DNA of 64,000 nucleotides from Paraphaeosphaeria minitans (GCA_015832175.1 WJXW01000003.1:3038001-3102000), one strand, 5' to 3'; numbered from the stretch's first letter, positions 10,697 to 22,754 are shown. Notes: generated by a model from the letters alone, not told the origin. Numbers and translations are program-made.

Positions 10697-12884
10697 ATGG
10701 TCCACCACAACCACAACCACATGAACGCCCACCGGCATACCAAGAGGGAAGGAGCCATCGACATCGCCCAGCTGGCCCAGACCACGACGGAAATGGTCCA
10801 AGAAGCCACGCGCGCCAGGCTGGTGCCGCGTGCTTCGTGCACCAACGACACCGACGAAGGCTGCGTCAAGCCCACCCAGACTCCGACCTTGTTCATCGTA
10901 CTGGCCGTGACGTACGTCCAATTACTTTGTCGCCCTGACGTACATGCTAACAGTCCCCAGTCTGCCCGTCGTAATTGCTGCAGTTGTGCTCATCGTCCTC
11001 CACCGACGAAGCATCAAGAAGTTGGCCGCTGAAGACAGGGAAGACAAGTACAAGTCGTTGGACTTCGGTGTACCTACTCCCAGAAACGGAAAAAAGGGAC
11101 CTGAGATGAAGTTGAGCGATGTCGAAAAGTCTCATGGACGAGGGTTGTCTCTGGGACCGGATCTGTCAAGCCCATACCTGCTCCCTGCCGGCCTGCACAG
11201 CTCGCGTGAATCTTTCCACTCCCTCTCCCGTTCCACCAAGGACTCGTACGACCCCTACGGTCCCGTAACTTTCGGTGGTGACGATGCTAGCATCCGCAGC
11301 GGTAGCCGCGCCGGCCGTGACGGCAACGAATCAGTCTACTCGGCTTCGACCCGCACCAGCGACAAGATGAAGAATAGCCTGCTCAAGAATGCACAGAGGA
11401 TGTCCGAGTCCGTGCCACTGGGCGCCTCGTCATCGCCCGAACGTGCTACCGAAAAGTCCATTCCCGAAATCAGATATCCCGAGCAGGCGGCTACGCCTTT
11501 GAGCCCCTTGAACCCGCGCTTCGCTGACCCATTCCCTTCTGCTCCTGCGCCTTCGATCAAAGCCGACGATGTGGTCGAGCAGCCTGCCAGTGCCTACGTC
11601 GCGTATGCACCTCCGTCCGCCGCGAACCCGCCTCCGGCTCCTGCTCCTCCTGTGCAAGACAACAAGGCCCGCGCAACCACCACCCCCAGCCCACCTCCGC
11701 GGGTCAAGTCGCATAACGCCTTGGTCATGGAGAGCAATACGATGAGCATGTTGAGTGAGTCCAGCTACGGTGAAGGTTTCCAGATTACTCCACCTTCACC
11801 TCGTGAGTCTCAAACAGAGCCGCCCGCCCCCTTGGCCCCACAGCCGCGTCGTCCCGTGTCAATCGTGCAGAACGGTGGAAACAGTGCCCTCGCTGTTGAT
11901 GGTGCCGAACGTAACACCAATCGCTTATCCATGAGCCTGCGCCCCCTGCCTCCGGCCAACGAGGACCCCAATGAGGACCCTGAGCAACGCGCAAACCGCA
12001 TCCGATCTTTCTACAAGGAGTACTTCGATGATTCGAAGCCCGAGCCCGCCGGTACCCAGATCTACAACGACTACTACGAGGACTACACTTCCGAGTATCT
12101 CGATGGCAGTGTCTTTGACCCGCAGACCGGCAACTTCATCGTTGCCCAGCCGACAGCTCCGTTCGCCCAACCTGTCACTCGTCGCGCCATGACCCCCCCT
12201 CCCCGAGCACCACCACGGTTCCGTAGCAACACGAACGGTTCCGCTCGCGGACTGGGACCCCACATGTCTCAAGGCTCAATGGGTTCTGGATTCCTCCCGC
12301 CTCGCAACATGACTTCCATGAGTGGTCGTGCGCCTGCTCCCAGGAAGCCCTTGGCACCACCCACGCCTCTCAGTTCTCTGCCCACGCCCGGAAAGCTCCA
12401 GGATGACTTTGGTATCTTCAACGCCGCCGACTTCGCGCCACCTGTCTCAATCAGGGATCTCCAGAACGGCAAGAGGCCAGACAGCCCTCTGGGAGCCTCC
12501 AGACCGTATAGCCCTTCCGTGATGCCCCACACACCATTGGCAACCACGTTGGACGAACTTGCGCCTATGCCCAGCCCGTATGTACACGCTCATTGTTGTC
12601 ATTATCCTCCCGCTAACCTTCGTAGACATTTGCTCCGCAACTCAAGCACGTTCACTGCGTTGGACTTCGCTCCTCCTCCCAAATTCCACGACCCGTACGG
12701 CCCCTCGAACGGGTCTGATGCTGGTTCGATCCGTTCGAACCGCTCAGGCATATCGAACACGGCGAGAATGGCGGTGCGCAACGGCGCCTACCGCGTCAGC
12801 AGGATACCCAAGGAGATGGTGGGCACTCAGGACGACATGGCCATCTCGTTGAGGCCCACGCTGGACATGGTCCGACATGCATAG
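10697..12884 (+). CDS. Single-pass membrane protein with a long Ser/Pro-rich cytoplasmic tail (conserved in filamentous fungi)
   Basis: Three exons: 10697-10911, 10961-12577 and 12626-12884, giving 696 residues. The first intron (GTACGT, CTAAC branch, CAG) interrupts the membrane segment: LFIVLAVT joins LPVVIAAVVLIVLHRR to make one helix at about residues 62-85. The second intron is 48 nt, with GTATGT donor, GCTAAC branch and TAG acceptor; because it is a multiple of three without a stop, reading through adds 16 residues. The N-terminal ~60 residues are His-rich then polar, with no classical signal peptide. The tail after HRRSIKKLAAEDREDKYKSLDFG has recurring motifs (SPYLLPAGLHSSRESFHSLSR, DPYGPVTFGGDDASIRS). 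I recall similar proteins in Aspergillus, but the function is unknown to me. Confidence 0.82.
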
Positions 12885-14083
12885 TCACCGGTAGACGACT
12901 GTGACCCATGCGCCTTTACGACAAACATCTGCCTCACTGGCCGAGTTTTCCTGTTTCAGCTCACACAAGCTCATCGATTCCCTTCTCGCGGACATGACGA
13001 TCTCGATGGCATAGACAACGCGGCTTCTCTTTGCCCTCACAGCGACAGCAACACCGATGTTCTCTTCTTCGGTACATATCCTTTGATCTCATTTCTCATT
13101 TGCGAGCGGTTCCGTAGTGTACACGACCGACAGCGACTTTAGGGTTTATACAGCCGGGGACGGCGATGGAAGGCGTCCGCTATCTGTAATTTCTATTATT
13201 CTACTTTTGAGCCGAAGGCATGGGCGGACGGGGAATGTCCGCGATGGAAAGCCTCGTGAAAGGAGCGATGGTAGCTGTGACCTTGTATAGGAAAGAGATG
13301 GGAGGAGCTTGAGGACGAGTAGGGCTAAATAGAGGCATTCTTTGTGCATTGATCTTTCCATCCTGTGAGAATGTGTCGAGTAGCGAACAGCGAGGGTGAG
13401 GGATCCAATGCGTTGAGTAGCGAACAGCGAGGGTGAAGGATCCAGTGGTGGTCTTGGTACGGGTTCCGACGGCATCCGAGGAGCTGATCGTACGCTTGGC
13501 GTTGCAGACGGCGGCGAAACCTCATGCGGCTGACGAGACAACGATGTGCTGCACGGCAGATCTCCCATGAATATTCCGCCTGCCCCATCTAACTGCTTGC
13601 GAGCCAGCGCCCAGAGCATGTCCACAAAACACCAAGAAATATAACAAGACAAGGGGCACTCGGCGACGAAGAGCAACGTCATCCTCAGCCACAATGGTTG
13701 ACGAAACTTTGCCGGCCCAGACGCAGGGACTACCTAATCTATCGAACGGTTCCTACTTCCTACCAATTGATCGTCTTTGAGCAGCCTCCGGTCCTTTTCT
13801 CATGTGTGTCTGGTGGGTCTTTGGCTGGGATGACGCCGCGCAGAGTGGAAAGAACTGCCAGGCCAATGCTGATGTCATAGGTAGGCCCAAGGAGCCTGGG
13901 AAGCCGTCTCCATAGAAACATCGACCGCTCTCTGACGGCCGCGCGTTACGAAGGCGTGGGCCATCGACGCCAGCCTCGAATTCCATCCTCCATTTACCAT
14001 TCATTCTGTGCTCATCTTCTTTCTTTCCTGGTCTACCAATCCGCAACTTCGACCCTGAGCCGGGGTTTCGTCGATCCAACACA
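12885..14083. other. Intergenic stretch with a duplicated 33-bp segment
   Basis: It holds the 3' region of the membrane-protein gene and the promoter of the SUR7-type gene. A 182-codon minus-strand frame at 13146-13694 has no recognisable domain and is not counted. The only structure seen is the direct repeat at 13378-13447. Confidence 0.45.
13378..13447. repeat. Two 33-bp direct repeats
   Basis: GAGTAGCGAACAGCGAGGGT and the following 13 bases occur at 13378-13410 and again at 13415-13447, with two mismatches and a 4-bp spacer. It looks like a recent local duplication. Confidence 0.85.
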
Positions 14084-15131
14084 ATGGCCATCTTTGGTCG
14101 CCGCCCCAAGTCCACCGCCGGGTCCCCCGATTCCGCTCCTACCACCGTCCCCGAACTCTCCAAAGCCCAGATTAAGCGCGCAACCCGTACGCGCAAGACA
14201 TGGGCCCTCCTCACCTCCTTCTTCCTCTTCGTCACAGTCATCTTCCTCGTCCTCGTCGAGATCGGCGGCATTAAGAACCAAAAGATCATACGGGACTGGT
14301 ACTTCATCCGTATCGATGTTAGCAATATCATTCCGGCGAGCGTGCCCAACTTCGCTCTCATCAACACAATTGCGCAAACATTGGGTCTACACGATTTCTA
14401 CCAGGTTGGATTATGGGGTTTCTGCGAGGGCTACGTGAACGAGGGAGTCACATATTGCAGTCCGCCGCAGACACTGTACTGGTTCAACCCTGTGGAGATT
14501 CTGAGCAGCGAGTTGATAGCCGGAGCTTCGAGTACGTCTTTTCAAATCATCACACTCCGTGTGGGCGTGAGAGTAAACAAGCTAACGCAGGTTCGCAGTC
14601 AATCTTCCCTCCGACATCAACAACATCCTCGACCTCATCAAGATCGCCTCCCGAGTCATGTTCGGCTTCTTCCTCACCTCCGCCTGCCTCTCCTTCGTCC
14701 TCATGTTCCTAATGCCCATCTCGGTCTTCTCCCGGTGGTGGACCCTCCCCGTCGCCATCCTCACCTTCATCAACGCCCTCCTCTGCACCGCCGCCTCCGT
14801 CGTCGCAACCGTCATGTTCGTCATCTTCCGCAACATCATCTCTGGCGTCTCCGAGCTCAACATCTCCGCCGACATTGGCAACTACCTGTTTGGATTCATG
14901 TGGACTGCGTCCGCATTCTCCATCTTTGCATGGCTCGTTCAAACAGGTTTGTGCTGCTGCTGTGCGAGTCGCCGAGACGTGAAGACGGGGCGCAAGAAGG
15001 GTAGCGAGAAGGCCTACCAGATGGCCGGCGATGCGCCCACAGACAGGGTTGCGATGAGAGGTGCTAATGGTGCTTCGCAGGACAAGTTGGCCGAGAAGCG
15101 CAGATACAGATTCGGAAGACGCAAGGAGTAG
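14084..15131 (+). CDS. SUR7/PalI-family four-helix membrane protein
   Basis: Two exons, 14084-14531 and 14599-15131, with a GTACGT donor; the second of two closely spaced AG acceptors preserves frame (326 residues). Four hydrophobic segments are visible: LLTSFFLFVTVIFLVLVEI, VMFGFFLTSACLSFVLMFLM, VAILTFINALLCTAASVVA and FGFMWTASAFSIFAWLVQT. Between the first two lies the claudin-like extracellular loop with GLWGFCEGY...TYCSPP, matching the W-x-x-C...C signature of SUR7 proteins. The C-terminus is basic and cytoplasmic, after a CCCC cluster that may be palmitoylated. Family members mark eisosomes (plasma-membrane MCC domains) or act in pH sensing (PalI). Which subgroup this belongs to I cannot say. 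Confidence 0.85.
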
Positions 15132-16437
15132 ACTTCTACGGTCGCGTACGGCGAAGACTGCGCCGCGAGCAGAGCGAATTGGTCGAGCCGTATGTCGCTG
15201 ACCACCGCCCGAGAATCTGGCTGTCGCACTCCGAGTCACACTACCCGGCCTGGACGGTGCAGACGAGTCGCCGGCTGCCACGCCTGCAGTGGCTACATAC
15301 CCGCCACGCGCTGTGGCCAGGGTTGGACAAGCCGCGGGCTTCTGTGGAGCTGGTCGAGCTTTCGGCGCTGGGTAAATGAGACATTGAAATTCAGAGGGTG
15401 GTGTATAAATGGGAAGCATTTGGGTTCAGCATTTTCATTTATATTTTGCATTGCGCGGATCGGATTGCATTGTTACCGTCACCTGTTTCGATATGACGTT
15501 CATGGACGGAGTTGTAGTATTTCTAATGATCAGGGTAATAGCATGACATTGATAGATCAAGTTTAGTGCTGAGAAATTCGACTGACTGACGTCCAGCGCC
15601 TAGGTCCTGGTGCTCCTCACAATGTGGCCCAGAACGCTCAGCGTTTGGTACTTGGGGATTTGGATCTATGCGGCCGACCATTCGACTCTGCCACGCCATG
15701 GCTTTTTTCCAGCAAGACACGCCTTAACCCTAACCCACAGTACGTACCGCTTGTCCTCCTAAAGTACCATGTACACGGAATCGCACGCGCCTCACTCAAC
15801 GCCTTCCGGTGAATGACGCTCCAGTGGACTCTTGACACTCTATATTGCAACGCCCAGTGCCATGTTCTCGGAACGTGTGTATACACTACGCGCAAGATGC
15901 AAATCCTAGCAACGGCCGCTAGTATACAAGAAGTCTAATCCGTGCTAGTGTAGGTAGGTAACCGCCGAGCTTATGATATGCAGAAGAACTAGGTAACCCC
16001 CCTCCCCCAGCAACACTGATGCATGGCGATTCCTACACGACTTGGGTGAAACATTGGAACCCTTCCGCAAATCAGTATATAAGACGAGCTTACCAGCATC
16101 CAGATACGATGCCGCCGGACGTTTGACTCTTCACGTTGCGAGCCTCTCGGCGATGTCTGTGGCGCTAGACGCTCCGTGCCGCCTCACCTCGGCGACTCCC
16201 ATCACCATGGCAGCGAGTCGGGGTCCATGTTGAAGGGAGGGGGAAAAAGGTGGAACTTTACTCTCGTCGTTTGATTCAGATGTCGAGGCTATGGGATGGA
16301 TCTTCCTCGAGCCCTCTTTCCAACGGATTCCCTACTTACTTACTTTCCTTCCTTTCCTTCCACGTCTTTTCGCCTCAGCAAGTCCAATCCGTTGACAAGT
16401 CCAACACCATCACCCACTGCTCCAGTTCCAAGCCACA
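15132..16437. other. Intergenic stretch, no gene recognised
   Basis: About 1.3 kb. It contains a TAGGTAGGTAAC motif near 15953 of a type scattered through other gaps in the window, and a pyrimidine-rich run (16320-16400) just before the next gene, typical of a fungal promoter/5' UTR. No reading frame here is convincing. Confidence 0.5.
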
Positions 16438-17571
16438 ATGTCACACACCTTGCTCGCCTCCACCGCAGCCGGCGCCCTCTTCGGCGCTGCCCTCGCGTCC
16501 TCGGGCGTCTACGCTCCCTCGGTTATCATATCGCAAATGCACCTCTCTACCTTTCACATGCTCAAGGTCTTCATCACCGCCAGCGCATGCAGTGCGTATG
16601 TACGCCCCAGACTCCGTTCGAATCCGTAACCCAACAACCCGACAATCCCCCCTCCCCCCCCCCTCTCTTGAAGAAACCTCCTGACACCCCCCTCCCATCC
16701 CAGCGTCGTAATACACCTCTTCGACCACCTCGCCCTATCGAAAAGCACCCCACGCGCCCCCTCCTCCCTCGGTCTCTTCGGCCGCTACGACGGCAACCTG
16801 GTCGGCGGATTGATGGTCGGGCTGGGCATGGCGCTCACGGGCGCGTGTCCCGGCACTGTGCTGGTGCAGCTCGCGAGCGGCGTGCGGTCCGGGTGGTACG
16901 TGTTGGCCGGGGAACTGGTGGGCGGGATTCTGCACGCGGGCCCCGTGTCCGCGGCTCTCGAAGCGACGCGACGCAACGTCCGGGATCTCGAGGGCTCGGG
17001 TGCGAGACGCACCGTGCAGAGTCGTCTGGGAGTGAGCACGTCGGTTGGGGTGGCGGGCTACGTGGTGCTCTGTCTGGGGATGCTGGGCGTGGCGACGGCG
17101 ACGGCAGAGTCTGCGTCGAGTGCCGTGGGTCTTGCTCCGGTCTTCGGTGGCTTGGTGATCGGGGCTGCGCAAGCTGCTACGTTGCTTCTTACGGGGAATG
17201 CGGTTGGCGTGTCGACCGGGTACGAAGTCGCTGGCCAGTACTTCTGGCGGCTCCTCGGCCTCTCGTCCAAGTCCAAGAGCGGTCCCGCGCCGCCGCTGAG
17301 GTCGCTGTTCTTCGCTGGTGGGATCGTCGCCGGTGCTTTGGTGTTTAGCTACTCGGGTTATGCGGCTCGAGCTGAGAGTGTTGCTGGGGTGGAGATCTCG
17401 GCTTTCAGGGGCGTGGTTGGGGGGTTGGTGATGGTGCTGGGAGCGAGGCTGGCGGGCGGCTGCACGTCGGGCCATGGAATCAGTGGGATGAGCATGCTTG
17501 GGATCTCGAGCTTTATTACCGTGGCGTGTATGTTTGCGGGAGGGATGGGGGCGGCGTGGTTCATGGGGTAA
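16438..17571 (+). CDS. YeeE/YedE-family (sulphur transport domain) membrane protein
   Basis: Two exons, 16438-16595 and 16704-17571, separated by a 108-nt C-rich intron (GTATGT...CAG); 341 residues. The protein is almost entirely hydrophobic helices and shows two copies of the family signature: GLGMALTGACPGTVLVQLASG (about residue 95) and GARLAGGCTSGHGISG (about residue 305), each with its conserved Cys in a Gly-rich turn. The N-terminal SGVYAPSVIISQMHL also fits. Bacterial members move thiosulphate or related sulphur species across the membrane. Sulphur transport here is inference from the domain. The TAA stop overlaps a perfect GTAAGT donor (17568), so a short terminal exon is possible. The family is mainly bacterial but known in fungi. 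Confidence 0.85.
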
Positions 17572-18832
17572 GTAGTGGCGGGTTGGATGTTGTTTGCATA
17601 TGCGATACCTAGGTACCTAGATCCGGCAAATTCCCGTCGATGCGTGTTTACCTACCTAGCTCCACAGCCTTTTTGATCACCAGGTCGAGCATTTTTTGGC
17701 CCTCTTCCAATCTCGTCCCGACCAAGAAGCGTAATGGTGTACAGGATCAGCGCTTGCACCATCTCTGGGGTCCAGGTCTCCTCTCTCCAAACGAATTTGA
17801 CCATGGCCTTTCAAGAACCGTGGGTAGTTGCAGTTCTAGTAGAGATTCTTCGGTACGAGGAGGCGATGTCCGGTGTGGAAGTTGAGAAAGTACAGTTGAC
17901 CAAGTGCTCATCATCGGACCGCTGTGAAAGCTGCTCGCTTTCGTGTGGCAGTAGGTATTCCATCTAGCGATACTGGTAGCGTTGCCTGGGTATCGGTTGT
18001 TTGATCGTGGAGTGCATGGAGGGCTTCAATGGATCCTCCAGGGCTCGTAACTGGTTGGTGTCCACCTAGACGAGTCAGAGGCATACCTACCTACTGTACC
18101 TAGTATGGCGACGTTCTACCTAGTGTTGATGAGCTTGACGAGCGATGATCTCTCCGCACAAGCAAGTCTTCGACCACGTCTGGAGGGTGAACAGGCGCAA
18201 GGAACGCAACGCGGAGCGCAACGCGCGCAAATAGGTCTGCCGCGATATATCTCACTTGAGGTGCGATTCCCGGCCATACATGCTAACGTTTAAAGCCAAC
18301 CTGCAGCCGGAGTAGCTGCACGTGTTGGCGGCATGGAAAGCATAACCTGTGCACAGGCAAGCGCCCGATGCAAAGAAAAGGGACTGAGCCCCTGGTTTTG
18401 CCGCTGTTATATGCTCGTATACCTAAATTCGTGCAACGTTATTCAGAAAGCATTGTGATTGAATCCTCGTCTATTGCAGTCATTGGCCACTGTAAGAGAT
18501 CGGAGCCTGGAAGAGGAAAGGCCAAAGTGCAATCGCCGAACTTTGAGACCGCCGAGTCTAGGTAATGGAAATCACCACACCACGTACCTATAGACAGTAC
18601 TCTGGCCTTCAGACATAATTTTGCGTCAACATTATAATCGCTCCGCTCGCTGACGTCAGCAACCCCATCGACTTTGCCCTTCGGGCCACAAAAAGGACGC
18701 GCTCCCGTTTGTTGTTCGGCGCTGAGCATGCCCGTGTGGTGTGGTTTTCGAGGCGTGGTTCCCGTAGCCCGGCCGATGGACCCCCAACAGATCACGTGAC
18801 ATCGCATTCATCTATGAACTTGTACTTGGCTA
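17572..18832. other. Gene-poor stretch with recurrent ACCTACCTAG motifs
   Basis: No gene recognised. CCTAGGTACCTAG at 17609-17621, ACCTACCTAG near 17650 and several TACCTAC/ACCTAG pieces at 18080-18125 give it a repeated-motif character. Downstream it runs into the remnant at 18833. Confidence 0.45.
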
Positions 18833-19307
18833 ACCTCTGACCTGGCCATGCTCTGGCGTGTGCCCTGGGAGATGGAGGACGGTAATATCTAGTTTACTGA
18901 GCGTGGTCACCTCGTTGTCATCAAACAACTTATTGAAAACGCCATCGTACTCCGGCTGGGATTTCATGTACTTTCCCAAACAACTCATAGACTTGCCTGA
19001 TACGTTTTCCAATGCATATCAACGGTTTGCGACTCTGCTGTTTTGCAATCTGCTGCTGAAGATACGAAGTAGCTGTCAGGTGGTCTGCATGCGCATGTGT
19101 CTTCAAACTCTTGTCGATCTTATAACCCTTCCCCGAGATGAGGTAGAGTAGGGTATCGGCAGTGTGGGTGCTGATGCTTTGCGTGGATAGGTTGTAGTCC
19201 AGTACTGAATCGATAACGTCGACTTGTAATGTTGACGAATCAGCGACCGCGTATTGCCATGTTCGAGTTCTTTCTTCGGAGAAACTGGTGGTGGTAGGAC
19301 TTTGCAA
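18833..19307 (-). pseudogene. Decayed metallo-beta-lactamase fold gene (persulfide dioxygenase / glyoxalase-II-like)
   Basis: The minus strand first reads SFSEERTRTWQYAVADSS, then LSTQSISTHTADTLLYLISGKGYKIDKSLKTHAHADHLTATSY and ICIGKRIRQVYELFGK. This is the N-terminal half of an MBL-fold hydrolase with an intact THAHADH metal motif. The frame then breaks near 18965: homology continues in another frame as EYDGVFNKLFDDNEVTT and LDITVLHLPGHTPEH and then stops, so the C-terminal half with the remaining metal ligands is absent. The amino end has no ATG in a suitable place (the first in-frame codon before the conserved part is TTG). Missing start, frame break and truncation together argue for a pseudogene. 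Intact relatives oxidise glutathione persulfide in mitochondria. Introns hiding the break cannot be fully excluded. Confidence 0.75.
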
Positions 19308-20802
19308 GTTCCAAGACTGATAACGTCGCAGACACCAGTTCTAGTTTCAATCTCATGCAAGTGCTGAAAGGAAAAGACCTCGTATTATCGTACGACGGAT
19401 ACACCGTTTCAGCTTCAAGTGGGCAATAAGAAAGTTCTCCTCACTGAGTTCAAGTATGGTGGTCAGCCAAAGGAAACATTTGGTAGGTTGGTTCAATAGG
19501 AGGGAGAATGACCAGAAAGAGAAGTTGATGTGATGTTCTTGTTCAACAGGAGGATGACCAGGAAGAGAAGTAGCAATGCAATTTGGCATGGCGAGCATAT
19601 TGTATACATGTACGTATACAGCGATCGCCTTGCGGTCCTGTACCATGGTGATTGCGTGCTCACCCATACCAGTGGAGGTTCCTAAAAGAGAAAGTGAATC
19701 ACATGAAAGAAAAGACGTAACGCCCAAACCGAGATGCTGGATCGAACTTGATGAGCTAGCAACAGACTAAAGACCGCCGCCATCGAAACTATATTAGGGC
19801 ACATTTCTCTGAACCGCAATCGACGCCTTTTGGAATGCCGTTCTGGGAGCTTTAGGCGAACAAAGCCCCAATGCTTGCTGTGTCTGGAGACCATCGAAAA
19901 AATGCTGAGAATACTCCAATCTTTAGAGGTTGCTGTTGAATTGTAGAATGTGCATGATACAGCTTGTCCTGTTCGAAGGAGTTTCTTCACAACATGCCAG
20001 CCAAGACATGTTCCCGATGACGTAATGCCCAACTGCCCCTCGACCCCCGCCAAACCGCCAGACTCATTAATCATGGCAATTATTCACAAAAAACTTTGCT
20101 TTCAGCCCCACAAAGTCTACTTGCGCGGAATATGCACCCATTGGTCTCGAACTTCTCAGTCAATCGATCTGCACGTTCTTAGCTCTCCGGTTGTCGGCCG
20201 CTTTTGTCCCGCCCGACCGCACAACTTTTTCTGCGCGACGCGTGAAGGTGGGCTGGTGGGGAACCTCGTCAACGCCCAACACGCGCTCCACCCGTTCATA
20301 AACACTCAATTGCACGGCTCGCCATTTGCGCATCCATTACCAGCCCCGAGAAAACGTTCTAGAGGACCAATTCGACCGCAGAAGGTCGCCGAGGTGTGTA
20401 CCATTTCCATTTTGTGCTGCGTCACTTCTCGAGCGAGGTTCTACCTGATGTGCTTGCGTGCTTTTACTGTATGCGCGTCGCTTCCTTGGCTATGGAATCC
20501 TACGGCCGAAGATCCCGGATGATGTGACGTCTGTTGCGCATTTCTTCAAGTTTCGTGAGAAGCATGTGAAGCTGTTAGAGCAGCAGAGCTCGCCAGTCTT
20601 GCTTTTACCATCCCTCACGAACGCTTCATCTTTCACCACTTCTATTCGGAGCTAGTAAAGCAAGCTTCAGAAAAACTGACACGCGCATTGTCTCTCTTTT
20701 TGTTGCACGAAATTGTCAAAGCATCGAAACTGGCGTTGCACCTGGAGTTGCACCTGGAGTACATTTCGAGGTTATATCACTGACTCAAAATTTCCAGCAA
20801 TC
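19308..20802. other. Intergenic stretch before ADE13
   Basis: No gene recognised; short reading frames on both strands lack domains. The last 400 bp is the ADE13 promoter region. A short direct repeat, GTTGCACCTGGAGTTGCACCTGGA, lies at 20734-20757. Confidence 0.5.
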
Positions 20803-22412
20803 ATGTCTTCCAACGATACCTACCAAGATCCCCTCAACTCGCGCTACTCGTCGCAGGAGATGAAGTACCTCTTCAGCCCGCGCAACCGCTTCAGCACGTG
20901 GCGGAATCTCTGGATCTGGCTCGCCGAGTCCGAGAAGGAACTTGGGCTCGACATCAGCGACCAAGCGATCAAAGAGATGAAGGAGCATGCAGTCATCCAG
21001 GACGAGGAGTTCAAGATTGCGGCGGAAGAAGAGAAGAAGCGGAGACACGACGTTATGGCACACGTATTTGCCTTTGGAGAGAAGGCACCGGCCGCGAGGG
21101 GCATCATCCACTGGGGAGCTACCAGCTGCTACTGCACAGATAATGCGGATCTCATCTTCCTTCGCGATGGATTGGAAATCCTTCTCCCGAAGCTTGCGAC
21201 TGTCATTGAGAAGCTGTCGACTTTCGCGCAGGAATACAAGAGCTTGCCATGTCTGGGGTATACACATTTGCAGCCGGCCCAGCTGACGACTGTGGGCAAG
21301 CGCGCGTGTCTGTGGATTCAGGACCTGTTGAAGGACTTGAAGAATCTTGAGCGCGCGAGGGATGATATGAGGTTCCGCGGTGTGAAGGGAACTACTGGCA
21401 CACAGGTACGTTTATGCCTTGCAAGAAAGCACAGCTCGAAAAAACAGATTCGGGATTTGCGGCTTTGCACTACTTGTGCTACAGTGGTGCAGAAGTAACA
21501 TGGCATAAGGCATCCTTCCTCCAAATTTTCGAAGGCGACCACGACAAGGTCGAGAAGCTCGATGAGCTCGTGACCCAGAAAGCAGGCTTCTCCTCCGCCT
21601 ACATCATCTCCAGCCAAACGTACACCCGCAAAGTTGACGTCGATGTGCTCAACGCACTTTCTTCCTTCGGGTCCACTTGCGAGAACATTGGCCAGGCCAT
21701 TCGCCTGCTTGCGTCTTTCAAGGAGCTCGAGGAGCCCTTCGAGTCCACACAAATTGGTTCTTCCGCCATGGCCTACAAGCGGAATCCCATGCGCAGTGAG
21801 CGCTTGTGCTCGCTTGGTCGCAAGTTGAGAAACTTGAACGCGGATGCGAGCGCGACGTATGCGGCACAGTGGATGGAACGAACATTGGACGACAGTAAGT
21901 CTTGCTTCCCAGAGTGACGAATGCGAGAGACACTAAGCTTTCTAGGTGCAATCCGGCGAATGGCCCTCCCGCAATCTTTCCTCTCGGCCGATGCGTCCCT
22001 CATCCTCCTCAACAACATCGCCTCCGGCCTTGTTGTATACCCCGCCATGATTCGCAAGCGCGTCGACGCCGAGCTCCCTTTCATGGCCACCGAGAACGTC
22101 ATTATGGCTCTCGTCAAAAAGGGCGTCTCCCGCCAAGATGCCCACGAAGAAATCCGCGTGCTGTCCCACGAGGCCGGCGCCGAAGTGAAGCAGCACGGCA
22201 GAGACAATGATCTGATCGAGAGGATCAAGCGTACAGAGTTCTTCAAGCCTATTCTGGGCGAGCTGGGGAGTTTGTTGGACCCAAGCACATTCATTGGACG
22301 GAGTCCTCAGCAGGTCGAGGCGTTCTACGAGCGCGAGGTCAAGGTTGCGTTGAAGAAGTATGTGGATGCGGGACAGTTGAAGCTTGGAGAGATAGCAGAG
22401 CTGAATGTCTAA
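20803..22412 (+). CDS. ADE13: Adenylosuccinate lyase
   Basis: Three exons, 20803-21405, 21510-21894 and 21946-22412, giving 484 residues, the usual eukaryotic length. The protein starts [20 protein letters not shown], matching fungal and animal enzymes, so I prefer this ATG to upstream in-frame codons. Conserved blocks include [72 protein letters not shown], the fumarase/lyase signature [15 protein letters not shown] (about residue 284) and [15 protein letters not shown]. The enzyme splits succinylaminoimidazole-carboxamide ribotide and adenylosuccinate, releasing fumarate, in two steps of cytosolic purine synthesis. The first intron ends with an AAG acceptor; the second joins GAC-A to GT-GCA, restoring DDSAIRRM. 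All active-site blocks look intact. Confidence 0.97.
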
Positions 22413-22754
22413 GTCTGAGACAGGCATGCAGGATGCCTAATTATATGTCTCACAGGCTGTGTGCAGTTCGATGACAACTTCGCTATGCTTTACGAAACAA
22501 AAGTCAGGAGTTGTATTCATGGGCAGCTTAACGGATCAGACAATGGTGTTTGCTTAGAAAAACGCCAACGTTTCCCAAGACCTGACGCAGATAGTGTGTC
22601 TATGACCAGGTATACATATACTACTTTGCCCCTCCCATTCTGTTGGCAACCACCAAATCAAAGTATAAGAAAGTGCAAGTTGTCACATCGATCGATACCA
22701 CCAAGCATCCATTTACAGACGAGAAGCCGATTCAGTCTGTTGCCCTCTCCCAAA
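22413..22754. other. Short intergenic stretch
   Basis: ADE13 3' region and the 5' region of the next gene; nothing specific recognised. Confidence 0.5.

Noticed and set aside
13146..13694. 182-codon minus-strand frame
   Set aside because: No domain; includes the duplicated 33-bp segment.
20713..20802. Upstream in-frame extension of ADE13
   Set aside because: Codes for a repeat-like TWSCTWS leader not seen in the family; the conserved start [11 protein letters not shown] fits the ATG at 20803.
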